DNA of 36,926 nucleotides, taken from positions 1 through 36,926 of the forward strand of contig JAKSQT010000017.1 in NCBI GenBank assembly GCA_024403995.1. The letters are read 5' to 3'. Numbering within the stretch: position 1 is the stretch's first letter; each line of letters starts with the position of its first letter. This document shows, one piece after another, positions 15,869-23,856 of the stretch. The notes beneath the pieces were generated by a model, which was given only the letters and a program-made list of their open reading frames with translations, did no database searches and was not told the origin of the DNA. This DNA comes from Ruminococcus sp. (GTDB lineage: Bacteria; Bacillota; Clostridia; Oscillospirales; Ruminococcaceae). Position numbers and translations under genes: made by a program.

Positions 15869-15891
15869 ACTCCTGTCAAACCGACAGGAGT
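15869..15891. terminator. Bidirectional terminator
   Basis: ACTCCTGTC (15869-15877), loop AAACC, GACAGGAGT (15883-15891). It has T-runs on both strands (TTTTTG on plus, complement of AAAAA on minus). It serves the remnant gene (plus) and the YwqG-like gene (minus). Confidence 0.9.
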
Positions 15892-15902
15892 TTTTGTATG
15901 TA

Positions 15903-16751
15903 TCAACCGCAGTCGTAGTTATAAACCACACGGGAGAAGTCGAGATTTTTCAGGTTTGAGCGAGGGATAAGGAAACAACCCGTTCCGACATCGCCCCACA
16001 TAATATTGATATCTTTTGCTTCTTCACAGCCAAACACGCTGTCAAGTTCAAAAAGAACGGTGTCGCAGTCTGCAATGTCATCATATTCTCTCGGATCTCT
16101 CTGTGAAAATATCGGATATCCTCCAATATAGGCAAACGCTGAATCATTCATATGGTACAGATTTTCAGCCTCCTCATCATCAAGAATATCATAAATTTCT
16201 TCAGCGCTGTCATCATACAGTTCATTATATGCATTGATAAAGAGTTCTTCAAATCTGAAATCATGCATAGAAGGCGGCATTTCGTCAGGTTCTTCCGCAG
16301 TCAGCAGATACTCACCGCTGAACGGCAGATAACATTCATCATCATCTGAATAATCGGGCATATCGTCAGCAGTCATAAGCTGTGATTCATCTGTGATGAT
16401 ATCCTCATGGTATATTATTCTGAAATTGTTCTGTTTTGTCTGACCTTCGCCGTATTCCGCAGGCATACCATAAAGGTCATCTGCGGCAATGAATATCTGG
16501 AGAATGCCCTTTGTCGGAAAGTCCTGAATATGCGGCAATTCGCTGAAATTAAGCTGTGCGAGCAGAGTAAGCGGCTTGCCTTCAAAATCGTTTTGCTTGC
16601 CTGTGGGGTATTCCATATTCTTCGGGAAATATGGTGTTCCGCCTATTTTGCTGTCAAACAGACCTGTCTGCTGTTTTGTTATCCTGAATTTCAGTGACGG
16701 CTGAGGCGGCAGTGTTTCGTATACTTTTTGTAAAACTTCATTGATATCCAT
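15903..16751 (-). CDS. YwqG-like protein (DUF1963)
   Basis: 282 residues, acidic, cytosolic. The opening matches the YwqG/DUF1963 pattern: SKIGGTPYFPKNMEYPTG, then PLTLLAQLNFSELPHIQDFPTKG and LQIFIAADDLYG, and near the end FAYIGGYPIFSQRDPRE and LFELDSVFGCE..MWGDVGTGCFLI. Members are small, widespread bacterial proteins of unclear function, sometimes near toxin or immunity genes. ATG 16751 follows AAAAGGAGC; the longer frame to 16769 begins before that site. It is transcribed alone towards the bidirectional terminator. Confidence 0.9.
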   Translation of the reverse strand: MDINEVLQKVYETLPPQPSLKFRITKQQTGLFDSKIGGTPYFPKNMEYPTGKQNDFEGKPLTLLAQLNFSELPHIQDFPTKGILQIFIAADDLYGMPAEYGEGQTKQNNFRIIYHEDIITDESQLMTADDMPDYSDDDECYLPFSGEYLLTAEEPDEMPPSMHDFRFEELFINAYNELYDDSAEEIYDILDDEEAENLYHMNDSAFAYIGGYPIFSQRDPREYDDIADCDTVLFELDSVFGCEEAKDINIMWGDVGTGCFLIPRSNLKNLDFSRVVYNYDCG

Positions 16752-16807
16752 AATACAGCTCCTTTTCATTTTGACAATAAAATGCCACTATTGCTCCGCC
16801 AATTAAG

Positions 16808-16933
16808 TCTTGAATATTTTATGCGAAGTAATGAAGGAGAAAGTCAAGGAAGAAAGCCGCAGGAATACTAACGTATTTCAAGGTTTTCTGACGCAGAATT
16901 TCTTCTTCAGGACAAGCAGAAAAATTCAAGATT
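16808..16933. repeat. Possible degenerate inverted-repeat element
   Basis: The interval between the two minus-strand genes is bounded by TCTTGAATATTTT (about 16809-16821) and, inverted, AAAAATTCAAGA (about 16921-16932). It also has a weaker inner pair of the GAAGAAA/TTTCTTC kind. It has no convincing gene. This may be a decayed MITE or chance AT-rich symmetry. Confidence 0.35.
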
Positions 16934-16954
16934 TAGTTGGTGGAGCAATAGCTT

Positions 16955-17983
16955 TTATTTTTTCTCCTCGCTGTTTTCAGGCTTGTTGTCCTCGGATTTG
17001 TTTTCAACAGGCTTTTCAGGAACTACAGGCGCAGGAGTTATTTTTTTCGTTTTTGTCTTTTTGAACTTGCGGCGCAATGCCCTGATAATAAATATGAAAA
17101 TACCTATCACAACGGCATACGGTGCGATTTTGATAATGAAGAACAGCAGCCCTTCAAGGAAATCAATGAAGCCATACCACGTTGATTTAATCGTATTTCC
17201 GAGGCGCTGACCGAAAGTATCGTTTTTTACCGGTTCTTCGGAATACTCTCTTACCTCGTTTATTGTGACATATATGTAGGAATAAGCCACATCCGACTCT
17301 ATCTTGTTCATTCTTGTTTTAAGCTGTGCGATATCGACCTGGAGCTGTGTAAGCTTGTCCTCAAGGGCAAGGGCATCGCTCTCGTTCTTTATCTCACTGA
17401 GCATTTTGAGGTAGCGTTCTTCCCTCTCCTCGTAGATTTTCAGCGTAGTTGAGAGGTCGCTGTATTCAGTGCTGACGTTTTCCACAGATGCATTCTTTCT
17501 TCTGAGGTCGCCAAGCTCTGCGGCAGAGTCACAGAAATCGTTATAGACACGGCTCGGCACACGAACAGTAGCGGAATATTCGCTCCATTTCATTTCATTT
17601 TCATTGTACCAGCGACTGCCGCTGCCGCCGTCATTGTAATTTTCGATCTCGATAAATCCCTCATACTGTTCAATTGATGTGCGGAATTTTTCAAGTGCCT
17701 CGTCGAAATCAAGCACATCGATATTCATAGTACACGAATATACCAGCATTTCACGCTGAATAGCGATATCCTTGTTTTCTTTGAGGTCCGGATTATTTGC
17801 GGCAAGAGTGACTATGCCGTCAGAGTTTTCCACTGCTTCTTCAGCGGCAGAATCGCTTTTCACACTGTCAGCCGCAAAATTCTCACCTGCATAATCTGCA
17901 TTAATGGTTTCAGATTTATTTGAGCCGCAGCCTGAAAGCAAAGTCAGACACGCAAGCATCAGCATAGTTATTCTTTTTTTCAT
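16955..17983 (-). CDS. DUF4349 lipoprotein with C-terminal membrane helix
   Basis: 342 residues. Lipoprotein signal MKKRITMLMLACLTLLSGCG, lipidated Cys at residue 19. The DUF4349 core follows: IDVLDFDEALEKFRTSIEQY, ATVRVPSRVYNDFC, NVSTEYSDLSTTLKIYEER, a long coiled coil (about residues 185-240), then SYIYVTINEV. A single membrane helix near residues 275-305 is followed by a Lys/Pro/Glu-rich tail. It is therefore held at the cell surface by both lipid and helix, tail inside. Function of the family is unknown. Its AGGAG site lies within the end of the NUDIX gene (gap 4 nt), so the two are co-transcribed. Confidence 0.92.
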   Translation of the reverse strand: MKKRITMLMLACLTLLSGCGSNKSETINADYAGENFAADSVKSDSAAEEAVENSDGIVTLAANNPDLKENKDIAIQREMLVYSCTMNIDVLDFDEALEKFRTSIEQYEGFIEIENYNDGGSGSRWYNENEMKWSEYSATVRVPSRVYNDFCDSAAELGDLRRKNASVENVSTEYSDLSTTLKIYEEREERYLKMLSEIKNESDALALEDKLTQLQVDIAQLKTRMNKIESDVAYSYIYVTINEVREYSEEPVKNDTFGQRLGNTIKSTWYGFIDFLEGLLFFIIKIAPYAVVIGIFIFIIRALRRKFKKTKTKKITPAPVVPEKPVENKSEDNKPENSEEKK

Positions 17984-17987
17984 AATT

Positions 17988-18401
17988 TCACACTCCTGCC
18001 TTTATAACATTTTTGGCTTTGGATACGATCATCTTGTCATTCTCGTATGAAAGTACATTTGAAGCGTATGAAATATCCACCCAGCGTATTTCAGCAATCT
18101 CGTCTTCCTGCGGTGTAAAATCGACATTTTTCGCCTTTGCGAGGAAATACACCACGACCTTGACGGTATCTTTTTTCGGTGAATATGTTACAGTTTCCCT
18201 GAATGTCGGGTCAATTATTACATCTATCGAAGTTTCTTCCATTATTTCACGGCGGGCGGTCTCTATCTCGGTTTCGCCGTGTTCAACATGACCTTTCGGA
18301 AAGGACCAGTGTCCGCTGTTGATATGCTTTATCAGCAGAATTTCCGTATTGCCGTGGAACTTACGATATACAATTGCGCCGCATGATTTCTCGTGAAGCA
18401 T
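17988..18401 (-). CDS. NUDIX hydrolase (diadenosine polyphosphate/MutT type)
   Basis: 137 residues. The NUDIX box is complete: G37 (KGHVEHGET), E43, then ARREIMEET with R51, E52, E55, E56. The N-terminus SCGAIVYRKFHGNTEILLIK and HWSFPKGHVE resembles bis(5'-nucleosyl)-tetraphosphatases. It removes nucleoside diphosphate-linked compounds; the true substrate is not visible. ATG 18401 follows AAAGGATTTAGT. An open frame continues upstream to 18653 only because it runs through a family A repeat and is not coding. The predicted promoter at 18680-18708 places that repeat in the mRNA leader. Confidence 0.93.
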   Translation of the reverse strand: MLHEKSCGAIVYRKFHGNTEILLIKHINSGHWSFPKGHVEHGETEIETARREIMEETSIDVIIDPTFRETVTYSPKKDTVKVVVYFLAKAKNVDFTPQEDEIAEIRWVDISYASNVLSYENDKMIVSKAKNVIKAGV

Positions 18402-18465
18402 ACTAAATCCTTTCCTGCCGTTTCCGGCATAATTACGGCAGATATTTCTGCCTGTCAGATCAATT

Positions 18466-18642
18466 TGGGCAACACCGCACAAAGATTGTGCGGCAGAAAC
18501 GCAGTTAGATTTTTCGTCAGATTGTACAGAAATTTTGCAGGCATACTGTCGTATGGCAAAGAATTTCTGTGCAAGATGACGGAAAAGATACAAGTTTATG
18601 ACGTACAAAGTCGTTAGACGTGCTTTGTGCGGTGTTGCCTTG
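18466..18642. repeat. Family A MITE-like repeat, copy 2
   Basis: 177 bp, nearly identical to 21075-21254 across its whole length. Terminal inverted repeats GGCAACACCGCACAAAG and CTTTGTGCGGTGTTGCC are present; the outermost bases have drifted (TTGG and TTGA instead of TTAA). It lies between the predicted promoter and start codon of the NUDIX gene. The remainder of 18402-18815 holds the NUDIX promoter, an imperfect GGCAGA/TCTGCC palindrome at 18437-18452, and AT-rich leader sequence. Confidence 0.93.
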
Positions 18643-18679
18643 ATGTTAATCAAGCATCTGATTTATATAGTTCACAAAT

Positions 18680-18708
18680 AGTATACCATATTTTGTTTAA
18701 TTTGTCCA
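18680..18708 (-). promoter_or_regulatory. Promoter for NUDIX-DUF4349 operon
   Basis: On the minus strand TGGACA (18703-18708), 17-nt spacer, TATACT (18680-18685). Predicted leader of about 270 nt contains repeat copy 2. Confidence 0.65.
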
Positions 18709-18815
18709 TAGAAATATTGCTGTTTTTCTATATTGTAAATTTTTCCTTATTTATATGTAACTTTTCTGCACATAATATGTACGTGACAAATCCACATTTT
18801 TACGGAGTGATACAA

Positions 18816-19022
18816 ATGAGCAAACAAAAAAAGAAGAACATTCCCGTTCCCGAACCCGAAAAAAGCAGTCAGGAATATCTTTTCCCGTCCGCTTCAATGA
18901 GCGATATGACAGGGCTTATCCCTGCATCAGCCGATGATAATTTCAGGCGTGATGCATACAGCGACATTCTGCCGTATATGGCGGACGCAGATAAAATTAA
19001 TCATCCTGAAAAGCAAAACTAA
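18816..19022 (+). CDS. Small hydrophilic protein of unknown function
   Basis: 68 residues, Lys-rich start (MSKQKKKNIPVPEPEKSSQE) then a mixed acidic C-terminus. No membrane segment, signal or known motif. ATG 18816 has GGAG 8 nt upstream, and a good terminator follows its stop, which together support a real small gene. An open frame extending upstream to 18627 is hydrophobic, AT-rich and partly inside a repeat, so it is not used. Confidence 0.65.
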   Translation: MSKQKKKNIPVPEPEKSSQEYLFPSASMSDMTGLIPASADDNFRRDAYSDILPYMADADKINHPEKQN

Positions 19023-19040
19023 AGTCAAAGTTATACTTCA

Positions 19041-19067
19041 AGAGGACATTTTCATGTCCTCTTTTTT
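19041..19067 (+). terminator. Terminator after the 68-residue gene
   Basis: AGAGGACAT (19041-19049), loop, ATGTCCTCT (19054-19062), then five further T. Confidence 0.92.
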
Positions 19068-19147
19068 GCTGATTATTCAATAATATGTTATTAGTGTACA
19101 ATTCGCAGTTTATCATTTTAGCACAAACGCCAAATTTCAGAAAACCT

Positions 19148-19177
19148 CTTTAATTTTTAATTAAAGCATGGTATAAT
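19148..19177 (+). promoter_or_regulatory. Promoter with overlapping palindrome, LacI-family gene
   Basis: TATAAT at 19172-19177 with a weak TTTAAT at 19149-19154 (17-nt spacer). The palindrome CTTTAAT-N5-ATTAAAG covers the -35 region and spacer (19148-19166) and could be an autoregulatory operator. The operator role is inferred. Confidence 0.5.
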
Positions 19178-19251
19178 GTTAATAATTAATTTAAGGCATC
19201 ATGATATAACATAAAAACCTTAAATGAAATATTTGTTGAGGGTGATGAAAT

Positions 19252-20292
19252 ATGAAAAACGGCGTAAAAATGCTGGATATCGCCAACAGAATTGGCGTTA
19301 GCGTTGTCACCGTGTCCAATGCTCTTGCAGGACGTGACGGCGTAAGTGAACAAATGAGGAAAAACATATGCAAAATAGCAGAAGAAATGGGCTATAAACC
19401 ATCGAATACAAAAACAGAGCGCAAAAAAGCGATACTCCCGAAAATCGGAAAGAATGTCGGTATACTCACCGCTGAACGCTTCGTGGGCGAAAGAGGCACT
19501 TTCTACTGGGAGCTGACTGCAAATATCTCCAACCGCCTTTCCCAGCTCAACGTCTGCACGATTTATGAATGCATCAAGACGGAGAGCGAAAATTCAGGCA
19601 CACTGCCGAATATGATAACCGAAAACAAGGTTGACGGCGTTATCGTCATCGGTCAGATACACCGCAACTATATCGATGTGCTCAGCAAAATAAAAGTTCC
19701 GCTTGTTTTCGTTGACTTCTATGACAACCGATACAAGGTCGATTCGATCAACTCCGACAGCTATAACGGCGGCTATATGCTCACAGATTATCTTGTTGAA
19801 ATGGGACACAAAAAAATCGGCTTTTTCGGTACGCTCAACTCTACAAGCAGTATAAACGACCGCTATCTCGGCTATGTCAAGTGCATTCTCGAAAACGAGC
19901 TTGAATACCGCAAAGAATGGGTAATTGATGACCGTGACGACTCAGGTCTGCTCTATTCAAAGATCAACTTTCCTGACGATATGCCGACAGCTTTTGTCTG
20001 CAACTGTGACGAGACCGCTTTCCGTGTAATATCAGCGCTTAAATCAAAGGGCGTAAGAGTTCCCGAAGATATCTCCGTTGTAGGATATGACAATTATACA
20101 GTGTCAAGTATATGCATTCCGACTATAACCACCGTCGAAGTAGATATCAGCAAAATGGCAGAGGTATCTGTTGACGTAATGTCAAAAAAGCTCATAGATC
20201 CGTCATACAGCGAGGGCAGACGTATTATCGGCGGCAGACTTATCGTCAAAAACAGCGTACTTGATATCAGCACACCTTCCCGTGAGGAGTAA
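19252..20292 (+). CDS. LacI-family transcriptional regulator
   Basis: 346 residues. N-terminal helix-turn-helix KMLDIANRIGVSVVTVSNAL and the hinge region NICKIAEEMGYKPS (to about residue 52) are typical. The periplasmic-binding-protein-like sensor domain follows, with KVDGVIVIGQIHRNYIDVL, VPLVFVDFYDNRYKVDSINSD, GHKKIGFFGTL, and SVVGYDNYTVSSICIPTITTVE. Such regulators respond to sugars or nucleosides. No sugar-transport genes adjoin it, so its target is unclear; the orphan solute-binding protein at 29463 is 9 kb away. GAGG precedes the ATG. The DUF5662 gene starts 3 nt after its stop. Confidence 0.93.
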   Translation: MKNGVKMLDIANRIGVSVVTVSNALAGRDGVSEQMRKNICKIAEEMGYKPSNTKTERKKAILPKIGKNVGILTAERFVGERGTFYWELTANISNRLSQLNVCTIYECIKTESENSGTLPNMITENKVDGVIVIGQIHRNYIDVLSKIKVPLVFVDFYDNRYKVDSINSDSYNGGYMLTDYLVEMGHKKIGFFGTLNSTSSINDRYLGYVKCILENELEYRKEWVIDDRDDSGLLYSKINFPDDMPTAFVCNCDETAFRVISALKSKGVRVPEDISVVGYDNYTVSSICIPTITTVEVDISKMAEVSVDVMSKKLIDPSYSEGRRIIGGRLIVKNSVLDISTPSREE

Positions 20293-20295
20293 CAT

Positions 20296-20853
20296 ATGCC
20301 TGAAACAAACTACATCAGCAATTTTATCGGACATTTCCGTACTGTCACCGCCCATCGCCATCAGGTTCTCATACACTGCATAAAGGCGGGGATTCCAATA
20401 AGGGGACTGCTGCATGACCTTTCAAAATTTTCACCGACAGAATTTATCCCCGGAATAAAATACTATCAGGGAACTCGCAGCCCGAATGAACGTGAACGTG
20501 AGATTTTCGGCTATTCTCAGGCGTGGATGCACCATAAGGGCAGAAATCGCCACCACTTTGAATACTGGAACGACTATAATCCCATGACAAAGAAAATAAT
20601 GCCTGTCACAATGCCTGATATCTACATTTTCGAGATGTTCTGCGACAGAGTTGCCGCCTCGAAAATCTACAATAAGGATAAATACACTGACTCAATGCCG
20701 CTTGCATATTTCATGCTTGGCAAGTCAAGGCATTTCATTGAGCCTAAGACATCAAAAAAGCTTGAATTTCTGCTGACCATGCTGCAGGACCGTGGCGAGG
20801 ATTACACATTCCGCTATATCCGCAGACAGGTCAGAAAAATAAAGCGCAGATAA
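20296..20853 (+). CDS. DUF5662-family protein
   Basis: 185 residues, basic and soluble. The segment GLLHDLSKFSPTEFIPGIKY is characteristic, followed by AWMHHKGRNRHHFEYWNDY and MPDIYIFEMFCDRVAASKIY. The His/Asp pattern (HDLSK, HH, HHFEYW) resembles a metal-binding HD-like helical core, but no enzymatic role is established to my knowledge. GAGGAG overlaps the stop region of the LacI gene, so the pair is co-transcribed and may be translationally coupled. Confidence 0.88.
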   Translation: MPETNYISNFIGHFRTVTAHRHQVLIHCIKAGIPIRGLLHDLSKFSPTEFIPGIKYYQGTRSPNEREREIFGYSQAWMHHKGRNRHHFEYWNDYNPMTKKIMPVTMPDIYIFEMFCDRVAASKIYNKDKYTDSMPLAYFMLGKSRHFIEPKTSKKLEFLLTMLQDRGEDYTFRYIRRQVRKIKRR

Positions 20854-20867
20854 TATGTTTTATGCCG

Positions 20868-20879
20868 TGTCACGCACTT
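20868..20879. repeat. 12-bp direct repeat flanking repeat block, left copy
   Basis: TGTCACGCACTT is repeated exactly at 21259-21270, bracketing the two adjacent repeat elements (families B and A). Confidence 0.7.
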
Positions 20880-20915
20880 CATGGTAACAGCATTTACTTT
20901 TATAGATCAAATCCG

Positions 20916-21074
20916 TCGGTCAAGCCGAGGGGGATGACTGCGGACGTTCCGTAAAGCATTGCTTCGCTTGCTTTACTGCTTCTTAGGGGGACTCTGTCCC
21001 CCTGTACACCCTCTGCAAGGGAGCGAGCTGCTCCCTTGACCCCGCAGTATGCGGCTTCGCCGTTTGTATATTTT
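20916..21074. repeat. Family B structured repeat, copy 1
   Basis: Matches 33982-34122 at its ends and in several internal blocks. End helix GGTCAAG/CTTGACC. Internal hairpins are CGGA/TCCG, GTAAAGC/GCTTTAC, GGGGGAC/GTCCCCC, CCGCA/TGCGG and CGGC-TTC-GCCG, then a T-rich tail. It is followed at once by family A copy 3. Together these fill most of 20854-21279, which holds no gene. Confidence 0.85.
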
Positions 21075-21254
21075 TTAAGGCAACACCGCACAAAGATTGT
21101 GCGGCAGAAACGCAGTTAGATTTTTCGTCAGATTGTACAGAAATTTTGCAGGCATACTGTCGTATGGCAAAGAATTTCTGTGCAAGATGACGGAAAAGAT
21201 ACAAGTTTATGACGTACAAAGTCGTTAGACGTGCTTTGTGCGGTGTTGCCTTAA
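21075..21254. repeat. Family A MITE-like repeat, copy 3 (complete)
   Basis: 180 bp bounded by TTAA on both sides, with terminal inverted repeats AAGGCAACACCGCACAAAG and CTTTGTGCGGTGTTGCCTT. There is an internal hairpin CCGCACAA-AGA-TTGTGCGG at the left end. No transposase frame; the open frame on the minus strand is shared by copy 2 only because the DNA is nearly identical. Confidence 0.95.
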
Positions 21255-21258
21255 ATGC

Positions 21259-21270
21259 TGTCACGCACTT
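21259..21270. repeat. 12-bp direct repeat flanking repeat block, right copy
   Basis: Exact TGTCACGCACTT, partner of 20868-20879. Confidence 0.7.
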
Positions 21271-21279
21271 TTTCCATAC

Positions 21280-21309
21280 TTGACAAGAACAGCAACTTTG
21301 TGTTATACT
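21280..21309 (+). promoter_or_regulatory. Promoter for DUF4352-like lipoprotein gene
   Basis: TTGACA (21280-21285), 18-nt spacer, TATACT (21304-21309), just right of the repeat block. Confidence 0.8.
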
Positions 21310-21355
21310 ATAGTTGCTTTTGTAAAAAAATCACCTTAACGGAGGAATAGAAAAA

Positions 21356-21970
21356 ATGAAAAGCTTTAAATATGCTGCACTTCTTATTGCAGGTCTGCTC
21401 ACAGTATCTGCTGCTGTAAGCTGCGGCGAAAAGAAAACCGTAGAACCAATGAGCACAGTTGATGCAGAAAATCCGCCTACAAACGTTTACGCTGAAAATT
21501 CCGAGATCGGTAAAAACGAATTCAAGGCTGCACTTTCAACAGAAATATCTGCAAATGACACTGTTTTCACACTCAATTCCGTAATTGATCCGGGTTTCAG
21601 AGAAAACGGAAAGAAGTACATCTTCCTTGATGTTACTATCAATAACAGCACAGGCAATGCCTATGACCTCAGCACACTCAACAACTTCTATCTTAAACTC
21701 AGCAACGGCACGGAAGTTTACTCCGATATTGTAACTTCCCTCTATGCTATGGCTAATTTCAAGGAGAACACCTATTCAAAGGATCCTTTCACAATTCCTG
21801 CAAGCGGTCAGTTCTCAGGCATTATCGGCGGATTTATCGTTGACGAGAACGTTGATACATTCACAGTCGGCTTCTTCCCGACACAGGCTGATGTCAACGA
21901 TAAAGACGATGTCTGCCTCATCGATATCACTCCGGACAAGATCACTACACCAACAGATCTCCTTAAATAA
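21356..21970 (+). CDS. Lipoprotein, DUF4352-like
   Basis: 204 residues. The signal MKSFKYAALLIAGLLTVSAA is followed by VSC, with the lipidated Cys at about residue 23. The secreted domain is beta-rich with the pattern KYIFLDVTINNSTGNAYDLS and a late GQFSGIIGGFIVDEN, resembling the immunoglobulin-like DUF4352/telomere-factor-like extracellular fold found in many Firmicutes lipoproteins. Such proteins have no established activity. GGAGG precedes the ATG. It is a single gene with its own promoter; it converges on the flippase gene with only 6 nt between the two stops. Confidence 0.85.
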   Translation: MKSFKYAALLIAGLLTVSAAVSCGEKKTVEPMSTVDAENPPTNVYAENSEIGKNEFKAALSTEISANDTVFTLNSVIDPGFRENGKKYIFLDVTINNSTGNAYDLSTLNNFYLKLSNGTEVYSDIVTSLYAMANFKENTYSKDPFTIPASGQFSGIIGGFIVDENVDTFTVGFFPTQADVNDKDDVCLIDITPDKITTPTDLLK

Positions 21971-21976
21971 GAAAAT

Positions 21977-23572
21977 TCAGGAAACGCTTTTCAATCCGGC
22001 GTTTCCTTTATTTTTTCCGCCGTGAACGCCCATAGTTTCATACAGCATGAAAATGTAGACTATTCCTCCGGCTGCGGCTGCCAGGAGTATCGTTTTCAGC
22101 GCTGACAAGCCGGCATGACGTGATATTTCTGCCGCAGTATATGCCGCCGCTCCGCACATTATCCCTGAATACGCAGTCATCGCAAACGGCTTTATCCTCA
22201 GCTTTATCCCAACGCTGCGAAGATATACCCAAAGTGACAATGTTAGTATTGCGGCATAGCTGAATGATGTCGATACTGCCGCACCGTCCACGCCGATTTT
22301 CGGTATCAGAAAGAAATTTCCAATCAGCTTTATACCTGTGCCGATGAGCATTATTTTCAGCGGCGCTGACGGCTTTCCTACTGCCTGAAGCATACCGGAG
22401 AGCGGATACGACATACACAGGCAGACCATGCCTGGCATCAGCAATTTTAGCGGTATTATGCAGATATCCACCTCGTCAGGCTGCATGGGATAGAGAAAAT
22501 CAAGTACCTCCTCCGACAGAATACCAATTCCGAAAGCTAACGGCAATGCTATGACAGCAGAAACGATAAGTGCCTGTGTTGTGCTGTATTTCAGCTTTTC
22601 AGCGTCATGGTGTTCATTTGCCTCGGTAATGCAGGTCAGTGCGCCCTTGCCGAGCATATTCGTCACCGACGGCACAAGATTGAACACCGTCAGCGCAATG
22701 CCTGCAAATGAGCCATATACGAAATACGGCATATCTCCGTCAGCATTAAGACAGCTGATGATCGTCCACATATCGATAACTCCTGCAAGATTTGTGACAA
22801 CTGCACCGATGCCTATGGGAAGTGCCGATGTCAAAAGCTCCCTCACGATATCCCTGCCGCCCATTGATGCATTGCTGACGGCATATTCAGGCTTTTTCAC
22901 AAACATACCCATAACGGCAAGGAAAAGCCATGCACCCGCTGTTGAAAGTGTAACTCCAAGTATTCCTGCCGCCGCACCTGCCGCACGTACATCAGTTATA
23001 TACGGAAAAAAGCGAAGTATGAGCCACGGTTTTTCCGTCACAAGAGCACATAGCTTCAAGCCTGCAAAGACCTTGACTGCGCCCTCAATGACCTGCGAGA
23101 CTGCCGTGGGATACATATTGCTCATGCCCTCATAATATCCTCTCTCAACTGCCGTGATACAGCCCAGAAGCACCGAAGGAGCTATCATTGCCGCCGCCGC
23201 TGATGCCTCCGCACCGTCTGTTGTGAGTATGCTGAACGGCTTTGCAAGCAGAAATACCGCAAGACTTCCGCACAGTCCTGCCACGGAAAACACAAACAGT
23301 GCAGTCCGCCTTATTTTCCGCATCTCACAGTATTTTCCCTGTGATACGCTTCGTGCCGTCATTCGTGCGACTGCCGAGGTAAGCCCTGTGACCGTAAACG
23401 CATAAACAGGCATGAACAGACTGTAAGCGGTGCTGAAATATCCCATTCCAACTCCGCCGAGCATATTGGTCAGCGGTATCCTGAAAAATGCTCCGAGGAA
23501 TTTAGCCGCCGCCGCTGATATCATAAGTATTATCGAGCCTTTGAGAAAATTCTGTTTTTTCAGTTGTGACAC
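21977..23572 (-). CDS. SpoVB/MurJ-type polysaccharide or lipid-linked flippase
   Basis: 531 residues with about fourteen hydrophobic segments, MOP/MATE exporter superfamily. The start QNFLKGSIILMISAAAAKFLGAFF and FRIPLTNMLGGVGMGYFSTAY closely follow the SpoVB layout (SpoVB begins near KQxFLKG). It probably moves lipid-linked sugar precursors across the membrane for cell wall, spore cortex or capsule. Start: GTG at 23572 touches the GGGAG site, while an in-frame CTG at 23563 has ideal spacing (8 nt) and would give a SpoVB-like N-terminus. I keep GTG as the outer limit. No cell-wall genes adjoin. Confidence 0.9.
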   Translation of the reverse strand: MSQLKKQNFLKGSIILMISAAAAKFLGAFFRIPLTNMLGGVGMGYFSTAYSLFMPVYAFTVTGLTSAVARMTARSVSQGKYCEMRKIRRTALFVFSVAGLCGSLAVFLLAKPFSILTTDGAEASAAAAMIAPSVLLGCITAVERGYYEGMSNMYPTAVSQVIEGAVKVFAGLKLCALVTEKPWLILRFFPYITDVRAAGAAAGILGVTLSTAGAWLFLAVMGMFVKKPEYAVSNASMGGRDIVRELLTSALPIGIGAVVTNLAGVIDMWTIISCLNADGDMPYFVYGSFAGIALTVFNLVPSVTNMLGKGALTCITEANEHHDAEKLKYSTTQALIVSAVIALPLAFGIGILSEEVLDFLYPMQPDEVDICIIPLKLLMPGMVCLCMSYPLSGMLQAVGKPSAPLKIMLIGTGIKLIGNFFLIPKIGVDGAAVSTSFSYAAILTLSLWVYLRSVGIKLRIKPFAMTAYSGIMCGAAAYTAAEISRHAGLSALKTILLAAAAGGIVYIFMLYETMGVHGGKNKGNAGLKSVS

Positions 23573-23770
23573 TCCCTTTTGCCGCTATGTCGGAATTAAC
23601 GAATAAAACTGTTATATTCTGTTGGTTCATAACAAAGCTTTTCGACATATGCACATTTATACCTGCTTATTTTTATGCAACCACGACAAAAAATCATCGT
23701 TTATTTTTCTGCATATACCCTTTCCGTATCATAAAACGGACAATAATTTATTTATTCACAAAAATATATG

Positions 23771-23799
23771 TTGCAGAAATCCGAAATATGTGGTATAAT
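23771..23799 (+). promoter_or_regulatory. Promoter for aminotransferase-trpS string
   Basis: TTGCAG (23771-23776), 17-nt spacer, TATAAT (23794-23799). No T-box is present in the leader before 23857. Confidence 0.8.
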
Positions 23800-23856
23800 T
23801 ATATTCAGGTTATGCTTTCACGCATTATCTCCATAAAAGAAAGGTCGATTTATACT

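Noticed and set aside
16810-17064. 84-residue plus-strand frame in the gap before the DUF4349 gene
   Set aside because: Low-complexity Phe/Cys-rich translation, half inside the antisense of the lipoprotein gene; AAGGAG-like bases occur within the frame, not before it.
18402-18653. N-terminal extension of the NUDIX protein
   Set aside because: The extension is encoded by a family A repeat; a good ribosome site places the start at 18401.
18627-18815. Hydrophobic N-terminal extension of the 68-residue protein
   Set aside because: AT-rich sequence overlapping a repeat and the NUDIX promoter; GGAG with correct spacing supports ATG 18816.
20983-21264. Minus-strand open frame sharing sequence with 18402-18653
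   Set aside because: Similarity is explained by two copies of the same non-coding repeat; no ribosome site or start context.
23566-23856. 91-residue extension of the aminotransferase
   Set aside because: It would include the TTGCAG/TATAAT promoter and is unlike the family N-terminus.
23573-23856. T-box or other riboswitch before the aminotransferase-trpS string
   Set aside because: No T-box sequence, specifier context or terminator hairpin was found in this stretch.
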